From: Variovorax sp. PBS-H4
Lineage (GTDB): Bacteria; Pseudomonadota; Gammaproteobacteria; Burkholderiales; Burkholderiaceae_C
Length of the DNA: 64,000 nt
Direction of reading: 5' to 3'
Assembly (NCBI RefSeq): GCF_901827205.1
Contig: NZ_LR594675.1
Coordinates: forward strand, 4,898,001-4,962,000
Numbering within the stretch: the stretch's first letter is position 1; each line of letters starts with the position of its first letter. A model generated the notes under the pieces. That model saw only the letters and a program-made list of their open reading frames with translations. It had not been told where the DNA came from and made no database searches. Both the position numbers and the translations under genes were made by a program. This document shows positions 51,988 through 60,368 of this stretch, one piece after another.

Positions 51988-52920
51988 ATGCAAGCCCTCT
52001 GGATGGTGCTGGCAGCGCTGATCTTCGCCACCATGGGCGTGTGCGTGAAGTTCGCCTCGGCCTGGTTCACGAGCGCCGAGCTGGTGCTTTACCGCGGCCT
52101 GATCGGCATGCTGTTCCTGTGGGCGCTGGCGCGCCAGCGCGGCATCACGCTTGCCACGCCCTACCCCGGCATGCACGCCTGGCGCAGCCTGATCGGCGTG
52201 TTCTCGATGGGCGCCTGGTTCTACGCCATCGCCCACCTGCCGCTGGCAACCGCCATGACGCTCAACTACATGAGCAGCGTCTGGATCGCGGCCTTCCTGG
52301 TCGGCGGGGCGCTGCTCGCCTGGGTGCCGGTGCCCGGCCGCGACGGGCGCGTGCCCCGGCCGCCGCTGCAGGGTCCGCTGGTGCTGACCGTGCTGGCCGG
52401 CTTCGGTGGCGTGGTGTTGATGCTCAGGCCCAGCGTCGGCGACAGCCAGGGTTTCGCGGGGTTGGTCGGCTTGCTGTCCGGCCTGACTGCCGCCTTCGCC
52501 TACATGCAGGTGGTCGCGCTTTCGCGCGTGGGCGAGCCCGAGTCGCGCACGGTGTTCTATTTTGCGGTCGGCTCTGCGGTGGCCGGCGGTCTCGTCACGT
52601 TGCTGGGCAGCTTTACGCCGTGGGAGCAATGGACCTGGGCGCACGCGGCATGGCTGCTGCCCGTCGGCGTGCTCGCCGCCCTGGGGCAGCTGTGCATGAC
52701 ACGCGCCTACGCCAGCGCCAAGACACAAAGCGGCACGCTCGTCGTGGCCAACCTGCAATATTCGGGCATTGTCTTTGCGGCCGTCTACAGTGTGCTTCTG
52801 TTCGGCGATCGCATCGACGCGGCCGGCTGGGCCGGCATGGCGCTGATCGTCGGCAGCGGCATCGCGGCCACCGTGCTGCGCGAGCGCTCGCTGCCCAAGG
52901 CACCCGCCGAAGAACATTGA
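51988..52920 (+). CDS. EamA/DMT family transporter
   Basis: A 310-residue inner-membrane protein with about ten segments in two EamA repeats (about 1-150, 160-300). It starts four bases after the Rieske gene stop, so it is co-translated and may move the oxygenase substrate or product. An insertion of charged residues (about 112-124) separates helices mid-way. Substrate not predictable. Confidence 0.88.
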   Translation: MQALWMVLAALIFATMGVCVKFASAWFTSAELVLYRGLIGMLFLWALARQRGITLATPYPGMHAWRSLIGVFSMGAWFYAIAHLPLATAMTLNYMSSVWIAAFLVGGALLAWVPVPGRDGRVPRPPLQGPLVLTVLAGFGGVVLMLRPSVGDSQGFAGLVGLLSGLTAAFAYMQVVALSRVGEPESRTVFYFAVGSAVAGGLVTLLGSFTPWEQWTWAHAAWLLPVGVLAALGQLCMTRAYASAKTQSGTLVVANLQYSGIVFAAVYSVLLFGDRIDAAGWAGMALIVGSGIAATVLRERSLPKAPAEEH

Positions 52921-52936
52921 GCAAGGAAGGACCGCC

Positions 52937-53848
52937 ATGTACCAGACCCTGATTTCCGTCGACCAGCTCATGGACCTGCAGCGCAGCGGTGCGCCGCAGA
53001 TGGTGTTCGACTGCAGCTTCGACCTGATGAAACCCGAGGCCGGCCCCGCGCAGTACCGGGCGGCTCACATCCCCGGAGCGATCTACGTCAACCTCGACAC
53101 CGACCTGAGCGCCAGGCATGGCGTGCCGGGCGCCAATGGAGAGGTCGTGGTGACGCAGGCCGACGAAGGCCCGCCGGCATCGGGCGGGCGGCATCCGCTG
53201 CCCAGCCGCGAGAAGTTTGCAGCCTGGCTTTGCAGCATCGGCTTTGCGAACAACATGCAGGCCGTGGTCTACGACCGCAACGGCGCCAACTACTGCGGCC
53301 GGCTCTGGTGGATGCTGAAGTGGCTGGGCCACGAGGCCGTGGCAGTGCTCGACGGCGGCCTGCAGGCCTGGCAGGCGGCGGGCGGCCAGACCAGCGAAGG
53401 CGAGGAACCGGCGCGCTTCCAGTCGAACTTCGTCCCCGGCGACCCTCTTGTGGCGCTGGTCGACACGCGCACGGTCGCCGCGCGGCTCGAGAAGGCAGAC
53501 CAGACGCTGATCGACGCGCGCGCCGCCGCGCGTTACCGCGGCGAGGTGGAACCTCTCGACCCGATCGCCGGTCACATTCCCGGGGCCCTGAACCGGCCGT
53601 TCACCGAGAACCTCGGCCCCGAGGGCAAGTTCAAGCCGGCCGCCCAGCTGCGCGCCGAGTTCGAAGCGCTGTTGCAGGGCCGCGACCCCGCCACCGTCGT
53701 CCACCACTGCGGCAGCGGCGTGAGCGCCGTGCCGAACGTGCTCGCCATGCAGATTGCCGGGATGGGACCGAGTGCGCTCTATGCCGGCAGCTGGAGCGAA
53801 TGGAGCAATACGCCGGGACTGCCGACACGGCAAGGTGCCAAGGCATGA
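52937..53848 (+). CDS. 3-mercaptopyruvate sulfurtransferase (SseA type)
   Basis: Two-rhodanese-domain sulfurtransferase of 303 residues. The catalytic loop is C258-GSGVSA; the CGSGV loop marks mercaptopyruvate sulfurtransferase rather than thiosulfate sulfurtransferase (CRKGV). The N-terminal inactive rhodanese domain spans about 8-145, the active domain about 165-290. It transfers sulfane sulfur from 3-mercaptopyruvate to thiol acceptors in the cytoplasm. Its stop overlaps the DUF2796 gene start by four bases. Confidence 0.92.
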   Translation: MYQTLISVDQLMDLQRSGAPQMVFDCSFDLMKPEAGPAQYRAAHIPGAIYVNLDTDLSARHGVPGANGEVVVTQADEGPPASGGRHPLPSREKFAAWLCSIGFANNMQAVVYDRNGANYCGRLWWMLKWLGHEAVAVLDGGLQAWQAAGGQTSEGEEPARFQSNFVPGDPLVALVDTRTVAARLEKADQTLIDARAAARYRGEVEPLDPIAGHIPGALNRPFTENLGPEGKFKPAAQLRAEFEALLQGRDPATVVHHCGSGVSAVPNVLAMQIAGMGPSALYAGSWSEWSNTPGLPTRQGAKA

Positions 53849-54390
53849 ATCTTCAACGCCTTTTCTGGACTTTCGCGTTCACGGGCCTGGTCGCGGCAGC
53901 CCCGTTGGCGGCCATGGCGCAGGCGCGTGCGCATGTTCACGGCCAGCTCAAGCTCGACATCGCGATCGAGGGCCCGACCGTCGTGATCGAGATGGAATCA
54001 CCGCTCGAGAACTTCGTCGGCTTCGAGCATGCCCCCAAGACCGAGGCCGAGAAGAAGATCGCCGGCGACGTCGTTGCGCAGCTGCGCGCGGCCGATCAGC
54101 TGTTCAAGATCGACCCCGCCGCCAACTGCAAGCTCGGTCCGGTGACGCTCCGTTCGGCGGCCCTGGGCCTGGGCAAGGCCGAGACCGGCGCGAGCGAGGG
54201 CCATGCGGATCTCGATGGCACGATCGCCTTCAACTGCACCAAGGCGACGGAGACAAAGTTCATCGAGCTTGCGCTGTTCAGCGCCTTCACCGGCCTGCGG
54301 CAGATCGACGTGCAGCTCGTCTCGCCCGATGGCCAGTTCAAGCGCACGCTCAAACGGCCTGCCACGCGTCTGACGTGGGGCGGCAAGTAA
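53845..54390 (+). CDS. DUF2796 (ZrgA-like) periplasmic protein
   Basis: A 181-residue secreted protein; signal peptide ends at about residue 26 (AMA|QA). DUF2796/ZrgA proteins belong to zinc-regulated transport loci in Vibrio and others. The core is present (RAHVHGQLKLDIAIEG at the mature start, EGHADLDGTIAFNC near 120-135), but the long His/Asp-rich metal loop of Vibrio ZrgA is absent, leaving only scattered histidines. Followed after seven bases by the ABC ATPase. The metal role is inference from the module. Confidence 0.8.
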   Translation: MNLQRLFWTFAFTGLVAAAPLAAMAQARAHVHGQLKLDIAIEGPTVVIEMESPLENFVGFEHAPKTEAEKKIAGDVVAQLRAADQLFKIDPAANCKLGPVTLRSAALGLGKAETGASEGHADLDGTIAFNCTKATETKFIELALFSAFTGLRQIDVQLVSPDGQFKRTLKRPATRLTWGGK

Positions 54391-54397
54391 CGCTGCG

Positions 54398-55102
54398 GTG
54401 AGCGCCGTCCTTTCCGCCGAAGCGCTGCGCTTCGCCTGGCCCGGCGCTTCCGGCCCCTGCATCGACATCGAACGGCTCGACATCGAGGCCGGCGAGGCCG
54501 TCTTCCTGCACGGACCCAGCGGCTGCGGAAAGAGCACGCTGCTGTCGCTGCTGGCCGGTGTGCTGGTCGCAGATGGGGGCCGCGTGACGCTCCTCGGCCA
54601 AGACTGGGCCGCACTCTCGGGCGCTGCGCGCGACCGCTCGCGGGTCGCGCATGTGGGCTACATCTTCCAGCAGTTCAACCTGCTGCCTTACCTGAGCGTG
54701 CTCGACAACGTGCTGCTGCCCTGCCGCTTCTCGGCGCGCCGCCGCGAGCAAGCCGCGCGTGAGGGTGGCGCGCGCACACAGGCCGTGCAACTGCTCGAAG
54801 CCATGGGCCTGCCGCACGCCCTGTGGAAGCGTCAGGCGATGCAGCTGTCGGTCGGCCAGCAGCAGCGCGTGGCGGCAGCACGCGCGCTCATCGGGCACCC
54901 CGAGGTCGTGATCGCCGACGAGCCCACCTCGGCCCTCGACGAGGACCGGCGCGAGGCCTTCCTCGACGTCCTGGTCGAAGCCTGCCGCGCGAACCGCAGC
55001 GCGCTGGTGTTCGTGAGCCATGACCAGCGCATCGCGGCGCGCTTCGGCCGGCATCTGCTCTTGCCCGAAATCAACCGCGCCGCGGAGCTTGCGCCGCCAT
55101 GA
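54398..55102 (+). CDS. ABC transporter ATP-binding protein (LolD/MacB type)
   Basis: ATPase of 234 residues with GTG start. Walker A GPSGCGKST at 39-47, Q-loop in FQQFNLLPYLSVLDN, signature LSVGQQQR, Walker B VVIADEPTSAL. This is the LolD/MacB/FtsE class, which pairs with FtsX-like permeases, and the next gene is one (four-base overlap). In zrg-type loci this ATPase works with DUF2796 and DUF3299 proteins. Confidence 0.9.
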   Translation: MSAVLSAEALRFAWPGASGPCIDIERLDIEAGEAVFLHGPSGCGKSTLLSLLAGVLVADGGRVTLLGQDWAALSGAARDRSRVAHVGYIFQQFNLLPYLSVLDNVLLPCRFSARRREQAAREGGARTQAVQLLEAMGLPHALWKRQAMQLSVGQQQRVAAARALIGHPEVVIADEPTSALDEDRREAFLDVLVEACRANRSALVFVSHDQRIAARFGRHLLLPEINRAAELAPP

Positions 55103-56361
55103 GGACGCTCATCGCCATCGCGTGGAGCAGCGCCTGGAACCGCCGCTTCACGCTCGCGCTCACGGTTCTGTCGATCGCGCTTTCAACCTTCCTGCTGCTG
55201 GGCGTCGAGCGCATCCGCACCGAGCTGCGCGACAACTTCTCCGCGTCGGTCTCGGGCACCGACCTGATCGTGGGCGCTCGCACCGGCTCTTCGCAATTGC
55301 TGTTGTACTCGGTGTTCCGCATCGGCACCGCCACCAGCAACATGCAGTGGCAGAGCGTGCAGGCGCTGGCTGCGCACCCAGGCGTGAGCTGGGTGGTGCC
55401 GCTGTCGCTGGGCGATTCCCACCGCGGCTTCGCGGTGCTCGCGACATCGCCAGACTACTTCCAGCATTTCCGCTACGGCAATCGCCAGCCGCTGCGGCTG
55501 CGCGAGGGCAAACCTTTTGCTGAACTCTTCGACACGGTGATCGGCGCCGAGGTGGCGGATCGGCTGGGCTACCACGTCGGCCAGCACATCACCCTGGCGC
55601 ACGGGAGCGGCGAGCTCAACGTGGCAGAGCACGCCGACAAGCCCTTCGTCGTGGCGGGCGTGCTCGCGCGCACCGGCACGCCGGTCGATCGCACGGTCCA
55701 TATCGGCCTGGAAGCAATGGAGGCCTTGCACCTCGAATGGCGCGGCGGCGCGCCCCTGCCCGGCGTGCGCATCCCGGCCGAGCAAGTGCGCAAGTTCGAT
55801 CTCACGCCCAAGACCGTGACCGCTGCGCTGGTCGGACTCAAGAACCGCGCCGCGGTGTTCTCGGTGCAGCGCTGGGTCTCGACCTACCAGCCCGAGGCGC
55901 TGATGGCCATCCTGCCAGGCGTCGCGCTGGACGAACTGTGGAGCGTGATCGGCGTCGGCGAGAACGCGCTGCTGCTGATGTCCGCGCTCGTCGCGCTGGT
56001 CAGCCTTGCAGGACTGGTGTCGGTGGTGATGGCCGGGCTGAACGAGCGCCGCCGCGAGCTCGCAGTGCTGCGTGCGGTGGGCGCGAGCTTGCGCCATGTG
56101 CTGGCGCTGCTGGCGCTCGAAGGCGCGATCGTCACGCTGCTGGGCGTGGCGCTCGGCTTCGTGGCGGCGGCGCTGGGCATTGCCCTGCTTTCGCCATGGC
56201 TGCAGGCGCACTTCGGGCTGGCACTCTCGCTGTCCGAACCTACACTTCGAGAATGGGCCCTGCTCGCCGCGCTGCTGGCCGCGGGCTGGCTGGCCAGCCT
56301 GCTGCCGGGCGTGCGCGCCTACCGTCTCTCGCTCGCCGACGGCCTCTCTCCAAGGACCTGA
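55099..56361 (+). CDS. FtsX-type ABC transporter permease
   Basis: A 420-residue permease with one N-terminal membrane segment (about 16-35), a large periplasmic MacB-like domain (about 40-290), and three C-terminal segments (about 295-320, 345-372, 390-408). This is the type VII mechanotransmission layout. Substrates are not translocated across the inner membrane in this class but handled on the periplasmic side. Co-translated with the ATPase. Confidence 0.9.
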   Translation: MRTLIAIAWSSAWNRRFTLALTVLSIALSTFLLLGVERIRTELRDNFSASVSGTDLIVGARTGSSQLLLYSVFRIGTATSNMQWQSVQALAAHPGVSWVVPLSLGDSHRGFAVLATSPDYFQHFRYGNRQPLRLREGKPFAELFDTVIGAEVADRLGYHVGQHITLAHGSGELNVAEHADKPFVVAGVLARTGTPVDRTVHIGLEAMEALHLEWRGGAPLPGVRIPAEQVRKFDLTPKTVTAALVGLKNRAAVFSVQRWVSTYQPEALMAILPGVALDELWSVIGVGENALLLMSALVALVSLAGLVSVVMAGLNERRRELAVLRAVGASLRHVLALLALEGAIVTLLGVALGFVAAALGIALLSPWLQAHFGLALSLSEPTLREWALLAALLAAGWLASLLPGVRAYRLSLADGLSPRT

Positions 56362-56363
56362 AC

Positions 56364-56966
56364 ATGATGAAGAAGACATTGCTTCCCCTGCTCCTGGCGC
56401 TGTGCGCCGCGACCGTCACGGCCTTCGCTGCCGACCCCGCGCCGCAGGCGACCTCGCCCACGAATCCCTTGGGCGGCAAGGACGCAGCCGCCAAGCCAGC
56501 GCCGGGCCAGCCGCGGCTGATCGCCTGGGAAGAACTGGTCCCCAAGGACTGGGACCCGATGAAGGAGTTCAAGGACATGGACCTGAGCAAGTTCGAGGAC
56601 GGCGATCCGCGCGCCAACGAGCTGCTGATGAAGATGCAGGAAGCTTCGAACAACGCACCCACCAACGCGGCAATGAACGGCGTGGACATCAAGCTGCCGG
56701 GTTTCATCGTGCCCCTGGAAGAGAACAAGGGCGAAGTCACGGAGTTCCTGCTGGTGCCCTACTTCGGCGCCTGCATCCACACGCCGCCGCCGCCTGCCAA
56801 CCAGATCGTGCATGTGCGCCCGCGCAACGGCGCGAAGTTCCGGGCGATGGACACGGTATGGATCACCGGCAAGCTCCAGACCTTGCGCAACGACTCGATG
56901 ATGGGCGTGAGCGGGTACCACGTGACGGCGGACACCGTCACCAAGTACACCAGCGGGGCGAAGTAG
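56364..56966 (+). CDS. DUF3299 periplasmic protein
   Basis: A 200-residue secreted protein, signal peptide to about residue 22 (FAA). The DUF3299 core includes PGFIVPLEENKGEVTEFLLVPYFGACIHTPPPPANQ (within about 110-150) and ends in GYHVTADTV. The conserved cysteine, histidine and CIHTPPPPANQ loop suggest a metal- or thiol-linked role. It starts two bases after the permease stop and closes the DUF2796-ABC-DUF3299 module. Two adjacent ATG codons (56364, 56367) exist. Confidence 0.82.
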   Translation: MMKKTLLPLLLALCAATVTAFAADPAPQATSPTNPLGGKDAAAKPAPGQPRLIAWEELVPKDWDPMKEFKDMDLSKFEDGDPRANELLMKMQEASNNAPTNAAMNGVDIKLPGFIVPLEENKGEVTEFLLVPYFGACIHTPPPPANQIVHVRPRNGAKFRAMDTVWITGKLQTLRNDSMMGVSGYHVTADTVTKYTSGAK

Positions 56967-57055
56967 CGGACAGTTGCGGGGCCCGCGCCTATGATGAACG
57001 CAGCGTTGCCCTGCCAGCGGCAGCGTCCCCCGTCTCATAACCCAAGGAGCGCTTC

Positions 57056-57265
57056 ATGTCCAATCACGTCTACAAACTCCTCGAACTCACCGGCTCCTCG
57101 CCCACGAGCAGCGACGATGCCGTGCAGTGTGCGATTGCCAAGGCCAGCGAGTCGGTGCGCAACATCCAGTGGTTCGAGGTCACCGAGACCCGGGGCCACG
57201 TGCAGGACGGCAAGATCGCGCATTGGCAGGTCACGCTGAAAGTGGGCTTCACGCTCGAGGGCTGA
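57056..57265 (+). CDS. Dodecin
   Basis: A 69-residue flavin-binding dodecin, which assembles into hollow dodecamers that store or buffer flavins. The flavin-stacking tryptophan lies in the NIQWFEV segment (W38), and the whole chain matches the family ([20 protein letters not shown]). A strong AAGGAG ribosome site precedes the ATG. Stands alone 89 bases after DUF3299. Confidence 0.93.
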   Translation: MSNHVYKLLELTGSSPTSSDDAVQCAIAKASESVRNIQWFEVTETRGHVQDGKIAHWQVTLKVGFTLEG

Positions 57266-57286
57266 AAAAAGCCGCTGCCGACCTTG

Positions 57287-57514
57287 TCAATCCGGCGCCT
57301 GCATGACGCGATCGAATTCCTCGTCGGCCGGCACGTTGTCGGCGTCGAGCTCGCTGGCGTCACTCAGGTCGATGCCGGTTTCCGAAATCTCGTCGGACAG
57401 CTCGGTTTCGTCGTCCAGAGCTTCGTCTGCGGACAGCTCGTCGTCCTCTGACTCTTCTTCGGCGGGATCGTCGATGGGATCGACGGAACGCAACGGTGCA
57501 TCGGCGCGGTTCAT
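57287..57514 (-). CDS. Highly acidic small protein
   Basis: A 75-residue, almost entirely polar protein made largely of Asp, Glu, Ser, Ala and Leu, with no membrane segment or known domain. An AGGAG ribosome site lies seven bases before the ATG at 57514, and codon choice agrees with genuine coding. Probably intrinsically disordered. The opposite-strand reading frame over the same bases (Ser-rich) is rejected. Converges with dodecin. Function unknown. Confidence 0.55.
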   Translation of the reverse strand: MNRADAPLRSVDPIDDPAEEESEDDELSADEALDDETELSDEISETGIDLSDASELDADNVPADEEFDRVMQAPD

Positions 57515-57645
57515 GTTCGGCTCCTAAGCTGTGATGGCTCGCGTTGGCGAGGCCCAAGTGTGAGCCTCCTCGCCCGACTTGGGTAGCCCGAGTTTGCAAC
57601 CGGCCGAACGGGCGCCGTGTCGGAGAGAACCGCTTCCACGCCCTT

Positions 57646-58527
57646 TCAGTGACTGTGTCCGTGTTCCTCGTGGGATGGCTCGGCATGCTCATGGGCATGC
57701 CCGTGCTCGCCATGGGCCAGGCGGCTGACGCCCATCACCAGCAGGAGGCCTGCCGCAAGCCAGGCGACCTGCCATGCAGTCTCGCGTGCGCTCAGCCGCC
57801 TCTGCAGTTGCGGGATGAGGTCGGCCAGCGCCACGTAGACAAAACTGCTGGAAGCGAGCACCAGGAAGTAAGGCAGCAGGGCATGAAGCTGATCAACGAG
57901 CCACCAGCCGGCAAATCCACCCAGCGCGGTCATGGTGCCGGCAAGCGACACCTTGACCAGCGCCGCCTTCGCATCGGGCGAGCTCTGGCGCAGCACGACC
58001 AGATCTCCGATGTGGTGCGGCACTTCGTGCGCCAGCACCGCGAGCGCCGCAACCAATCCGAGGCGAAGGTCGGCGATGAAGGCCGAGGCGATCAGGATGC
58101 CGTCGCCGAAGCAATGCACGCTGTCGCCCGTGAGCACGGCCCACCCGCCACCCTTGCGCGCAGGCTGGTGGCCGTGTGAATGCGCGTGCCCGTGCGCGTG
58201 CGCGTGCCCGTGTTCGTGGTGTGCCTCGTCGCCATGATGGTGCTCATGGCCGTGGTGCCAGAGTTCGGCCTTGTCGAGCAGGAAGAACAGCACCAGCCCA
58301 CCGAGCAATACGCCGAACAGCAGGCTTGGTTCGATACGGCTCTCGAAGGCCTCGGGCAGCAGATGCATGAAGGCGGTCGCGAGCAATGCGCCGGCCGCCA
58401 GGCTCAGCAGGTGCTGCGGATCGACGCCGCCGCCCCGGCGCACGCCCACGCGCAACAGCAGCGCGGCGACCCAGACACTTCCGATGCCGGCGACCAGGGT
58501 CGCGGCGATGATGACGAACAGGTTCAT
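57646..58527 (-). CDS. ZIP family metal transporter
   Basis: Inner-membrane metal importer of 293 residues with about eight segments. The variable cytoplasmic loop (about 96-123) is a dense His-rich metal-binding stretch (more than a dozen His), and a second His cluster ends the protein. Signature ZIP helices carry DSVHCFGDGILIA and LAHEVPHHIGD, the binuclear metal site. Likely zinc or iron. Start at 58527 (MNLFVII) is preferred over an upstream in-frame ATG. The 131 bases upstream of the stop-side gap (57515-57645) contain no gene. Confidence 0.92.
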   Translation of the reverse strand: MNLFVIIAATLVAGIGSVWVAALLLRVGVRRGGGVDPQHLLSLAAGALLATAFMHLLPEAFESRIEPSLLFGVLLGGLVLFFLLDKAELWHHGHEHHHGDEAHHEHGHAHAHGHAHSHGHQPARKGGGWAVLTGDSVHCFGDGILIASAFIADLRLGLVAALAVLAHEVPHHIGDLVVLRQSSPDAKAALVKVSLAGTMTALGGFAGWWLVDQLHALLPYFLVLASSSFVYVALADLIPQLQRRLSARETAWQVAWLAAGLLLVMGVSRLAHGEHGHAHEHAEPSHEEHGHSH

Positions 58528-58541
58528 GTCGGCTTCACGAG

Positions 58542-58571
58542 AAAAACAAAAGCCGCCCATCGGACGGCTTT
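58542..58571 (-). terminator. Terminator after dienelactone hydrolase gene
   Basis: Stem AAAGCCG (58549-58555) and CGGCTTT (58565-58571), nine-base loop; the minus-strand transcript then enters a T-rich run (A-rich on plus, 58542-58551). It ends the hydrolase transcript just before the ZIP gene. Confidence 0.75.
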
Positions 58572-58590
58572 CAGCAGAAAGCGGAGCACC

Positions 58591-59499
58591 TCAGTCGACG
58601 CCGTGGGTCTTGAACCACGCGAGGGCGCGCTCCCAACCGTCCTCGGCCGCAGCTGCAACGTAGCTCGGCCGGTAGTCGGCATGGAAGGCGTGGCCCGCTT
58701 CGGGGTACACGACGAACTGGGAGGCCTTGGCCGCCGGCGAACCGGTGGCCAGAGCCGCTTTCATCTTATCAACGGTGTCAAGGGGGATGCCCTGGTCCTT
58801 GCCGCCATAGAGGCCGAGCACCGGGGCCTTCAGTTCGGCGACCAGATCGATCGGGTGCTTCGGCGTCAGCGGGCCGGGCTGGCCAACCAGGCGGCCGTAC
58901 CAGGCGACTCCCGCCTTGACCTTGCCGGTGGCCGCGTAGAGCCAGACGATGCGCCCGCCCCAGCAGAAGCCAGTGATGGCGGCCTCGCCGGCGTCGCCAC
59001 CGTTCGCCGCGGCGTACTTCAGGGCGCCGTCGAGGTCGGCCAGGACCTGTGCGTCGGACACCTTGCTGACGACTTCGGCCTGCAGCTTCGGGATGTCGGT
59101 GTAGCTGCGCGGATTACCCTGGCGCGCATAGAGCTCGGGCGCTATGGCGAAGTAGCCGGCCTTCGCGAGACGCCTGCAGGTATCGGCGATGTACTCGTGC
59201 ACGCCGAAGATCTCCTGCACCACCAGCACCACGGGCAGGTCTGTCTTGCCGGCGGGCGCGGCGGCATAGGCCGGCACCTCGAAGCCGTTCACGCTGTACT
59301 TGACGGGGCCGGCCTTCAGGCCGTCGGCGGGGGTGTTGATCGCGGTCTGCGCCGCGATGGGCAGCGTGGCCGCCGCATAGCCGACACCGATGGCAGCCTT
59401 GAGGGCGGTACGCCGCGTGGCGCCTTGCTCAGTGCTCTCGCCCGGTCGAAGCGAATCGAAGTCGGCTTGCAGATCGGAACCAGTCCGGCAATGGGGCAT
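58591..59499 (-). CDS. Dienelactone hydrolase family protein, exported
   Basis: Alpha/beta hydrolase of 302 residues with the dienelactone hydrolase triad C179 (GFCWGG), D235 (GGKDQG) and H270 (GHAFH), plus E96 in the QEIFG motif. Residues 1-50 hold a twin-arginine-like sequence (TRRTALKAA, R29-R30) and hydrophobic stretch, so it is probably exported by Tat. ATG at 59499 gives MPHCRTG, the usual opening of this subfamily. It hydrolyses lactones or esters by family; natural substrate unknown. 72 bases after the racemase. Confidence 0.88.
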   Translation of the reverse strand: MPHCRTGSDLQADFDSLRPGESTEQGATRRTALKAAIGVGYAAATLPIAAQTAINTPADGLKAGPVKYSVNGFEVPAYAAAPAGKTDLPVVLVVQEIFGVHEYIADTCRRLAKAGYFAIAPELYARQGNPRSYTDIPKLQAEVVSKVSDAQVLADLDGALKYAAANGGDAGEAAITGFCWGGRIVWLYAATGKVKAGVAWYGRLVGQPGPLTPKHPIDLVAELKAPVLGLYGGKDQGIPLDTVDKMKAALATGSPAAKASQFVVYPEAGHAFHADYRPSYVAAAAEDGWERALAWFKTHGVD

Positions 59500-59571
59500 G
59501 AGTGCGAACTCCTTGAAGAAAAGACATCCAGCCACGCAAGCGCGCGCAGGCGAAGGCCGCACTGTAGGCGA

Positions 59572-60336
59572 TCAGGCGTGAACTTGCTGTGACTGTGAAA
59601 CCCCGTCGTAGGCCCGTCGCGCCAGCGCGGAGGCCAGCACCCTCGCCGGATCGACCAGCCGCAGCCCGGCGACGGCAGCCGAGCCTTGCAGCCCCAACGG
59701 GATCTCCGTGCAGCCCATGACGATGGGCACCGGGCCATGACGGTCCGCCAGCTGCAGTGCGACCCGGCTGAAGCAATGCGCCGCCAGACGCAAGTCGCCG
59801 GCCTTCACGCCATCGTAGATGCCGCGCATCAGCAGCCCGCGCTCTTCGGCCAGCGGCAGGTGGCAGGCCAGTCCCGCATCGGCGAGCGCTTGCTCGTAGA
59901 GGCCGACGCGGTAGGTGCCCTCGGTCGCCATCAGTGCCGTGCCGCGCACGCCTTCGGCTGCCAACCGGGCCGAGACCTCGCGCGCCACATGCAACACCTC
60001 GATGTGTGGGAAACGCTCCTGCAGCTTGGCATGCCAGGCGTGGGCCGTGTTGCAGGCGATCGCCACGGCGCGGCTGCCCAGTGCGGCCAGCCGCCCCAGC
60101 GCCTGCAGCATGGGCTCCAGCGGCTGGTGGGCGCCGAGCGCGTTCGACTCGAGCGCGCCGCTGCGGTCGGGCACCGGCACCTGCGCCAGCCAATGCTCGG
60201 GAAAGCCCTGATCGCGCACTGGCTCGCCACGGTCACGCATGACCCGTGTACAGGCTTCGACGAAGAGGCGCACGAAGTCGGCGCCGGCGGCCGGCCCCAT
60301 GCCGCCGAGAATGCCGACCGTCTGCGGCTTCAGCAT
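59572..60336 (-). CDS. Aspartate/glutamate racemase family protein
   Basis: Cofactor-independent racemase of 254 residues. Both catalytic cysteines are present, C95 in CNTAH and C209 in GCTEIP, with the phosphate-loop-like GGMGPAAGAD at 11-20. By family it interconverts L- and D-aspartate or glutamate (or a similar acid). It follows the GltI-like binding protein by 32 bases in the same direction, so uptake and racemisation are linked. Confidence 0.9.
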   Translation of the reverse strand: MLKPQTVGILGGMGPAAGADFVRLFVEACTRVMRDRGEPVRDQGFPEHWLAQVPVPDRSGALESNALGAHQPLEPMLQALGRLAALGSRAVAIACNTAHAWHAKLQERFPHIEVLHVAREVSARLAAEGVRGTALMATEGTYRVGLYEQALADAGLACHLPLAEERGLLMRGIYDGVKAGDLRLAAHCFSRVALQLADRHGPVPIVMGCTEIPLGLQGSAAVAGLRLVDPARVLASALARRAYDGVSQSQQVHA

Positions 60337-60368
60337 CGCGGCCTCTTTGCTCGACCTGGGCTTGCCGC

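Noticed and set aside
57553..57583. Inverted repeat CCCAAGT / ACTTGGG before the ZIP gene end
   Set aside because: The arms are only seven bases with a 17-base loop and no T tract; chance is likely in GC-rich sequence.
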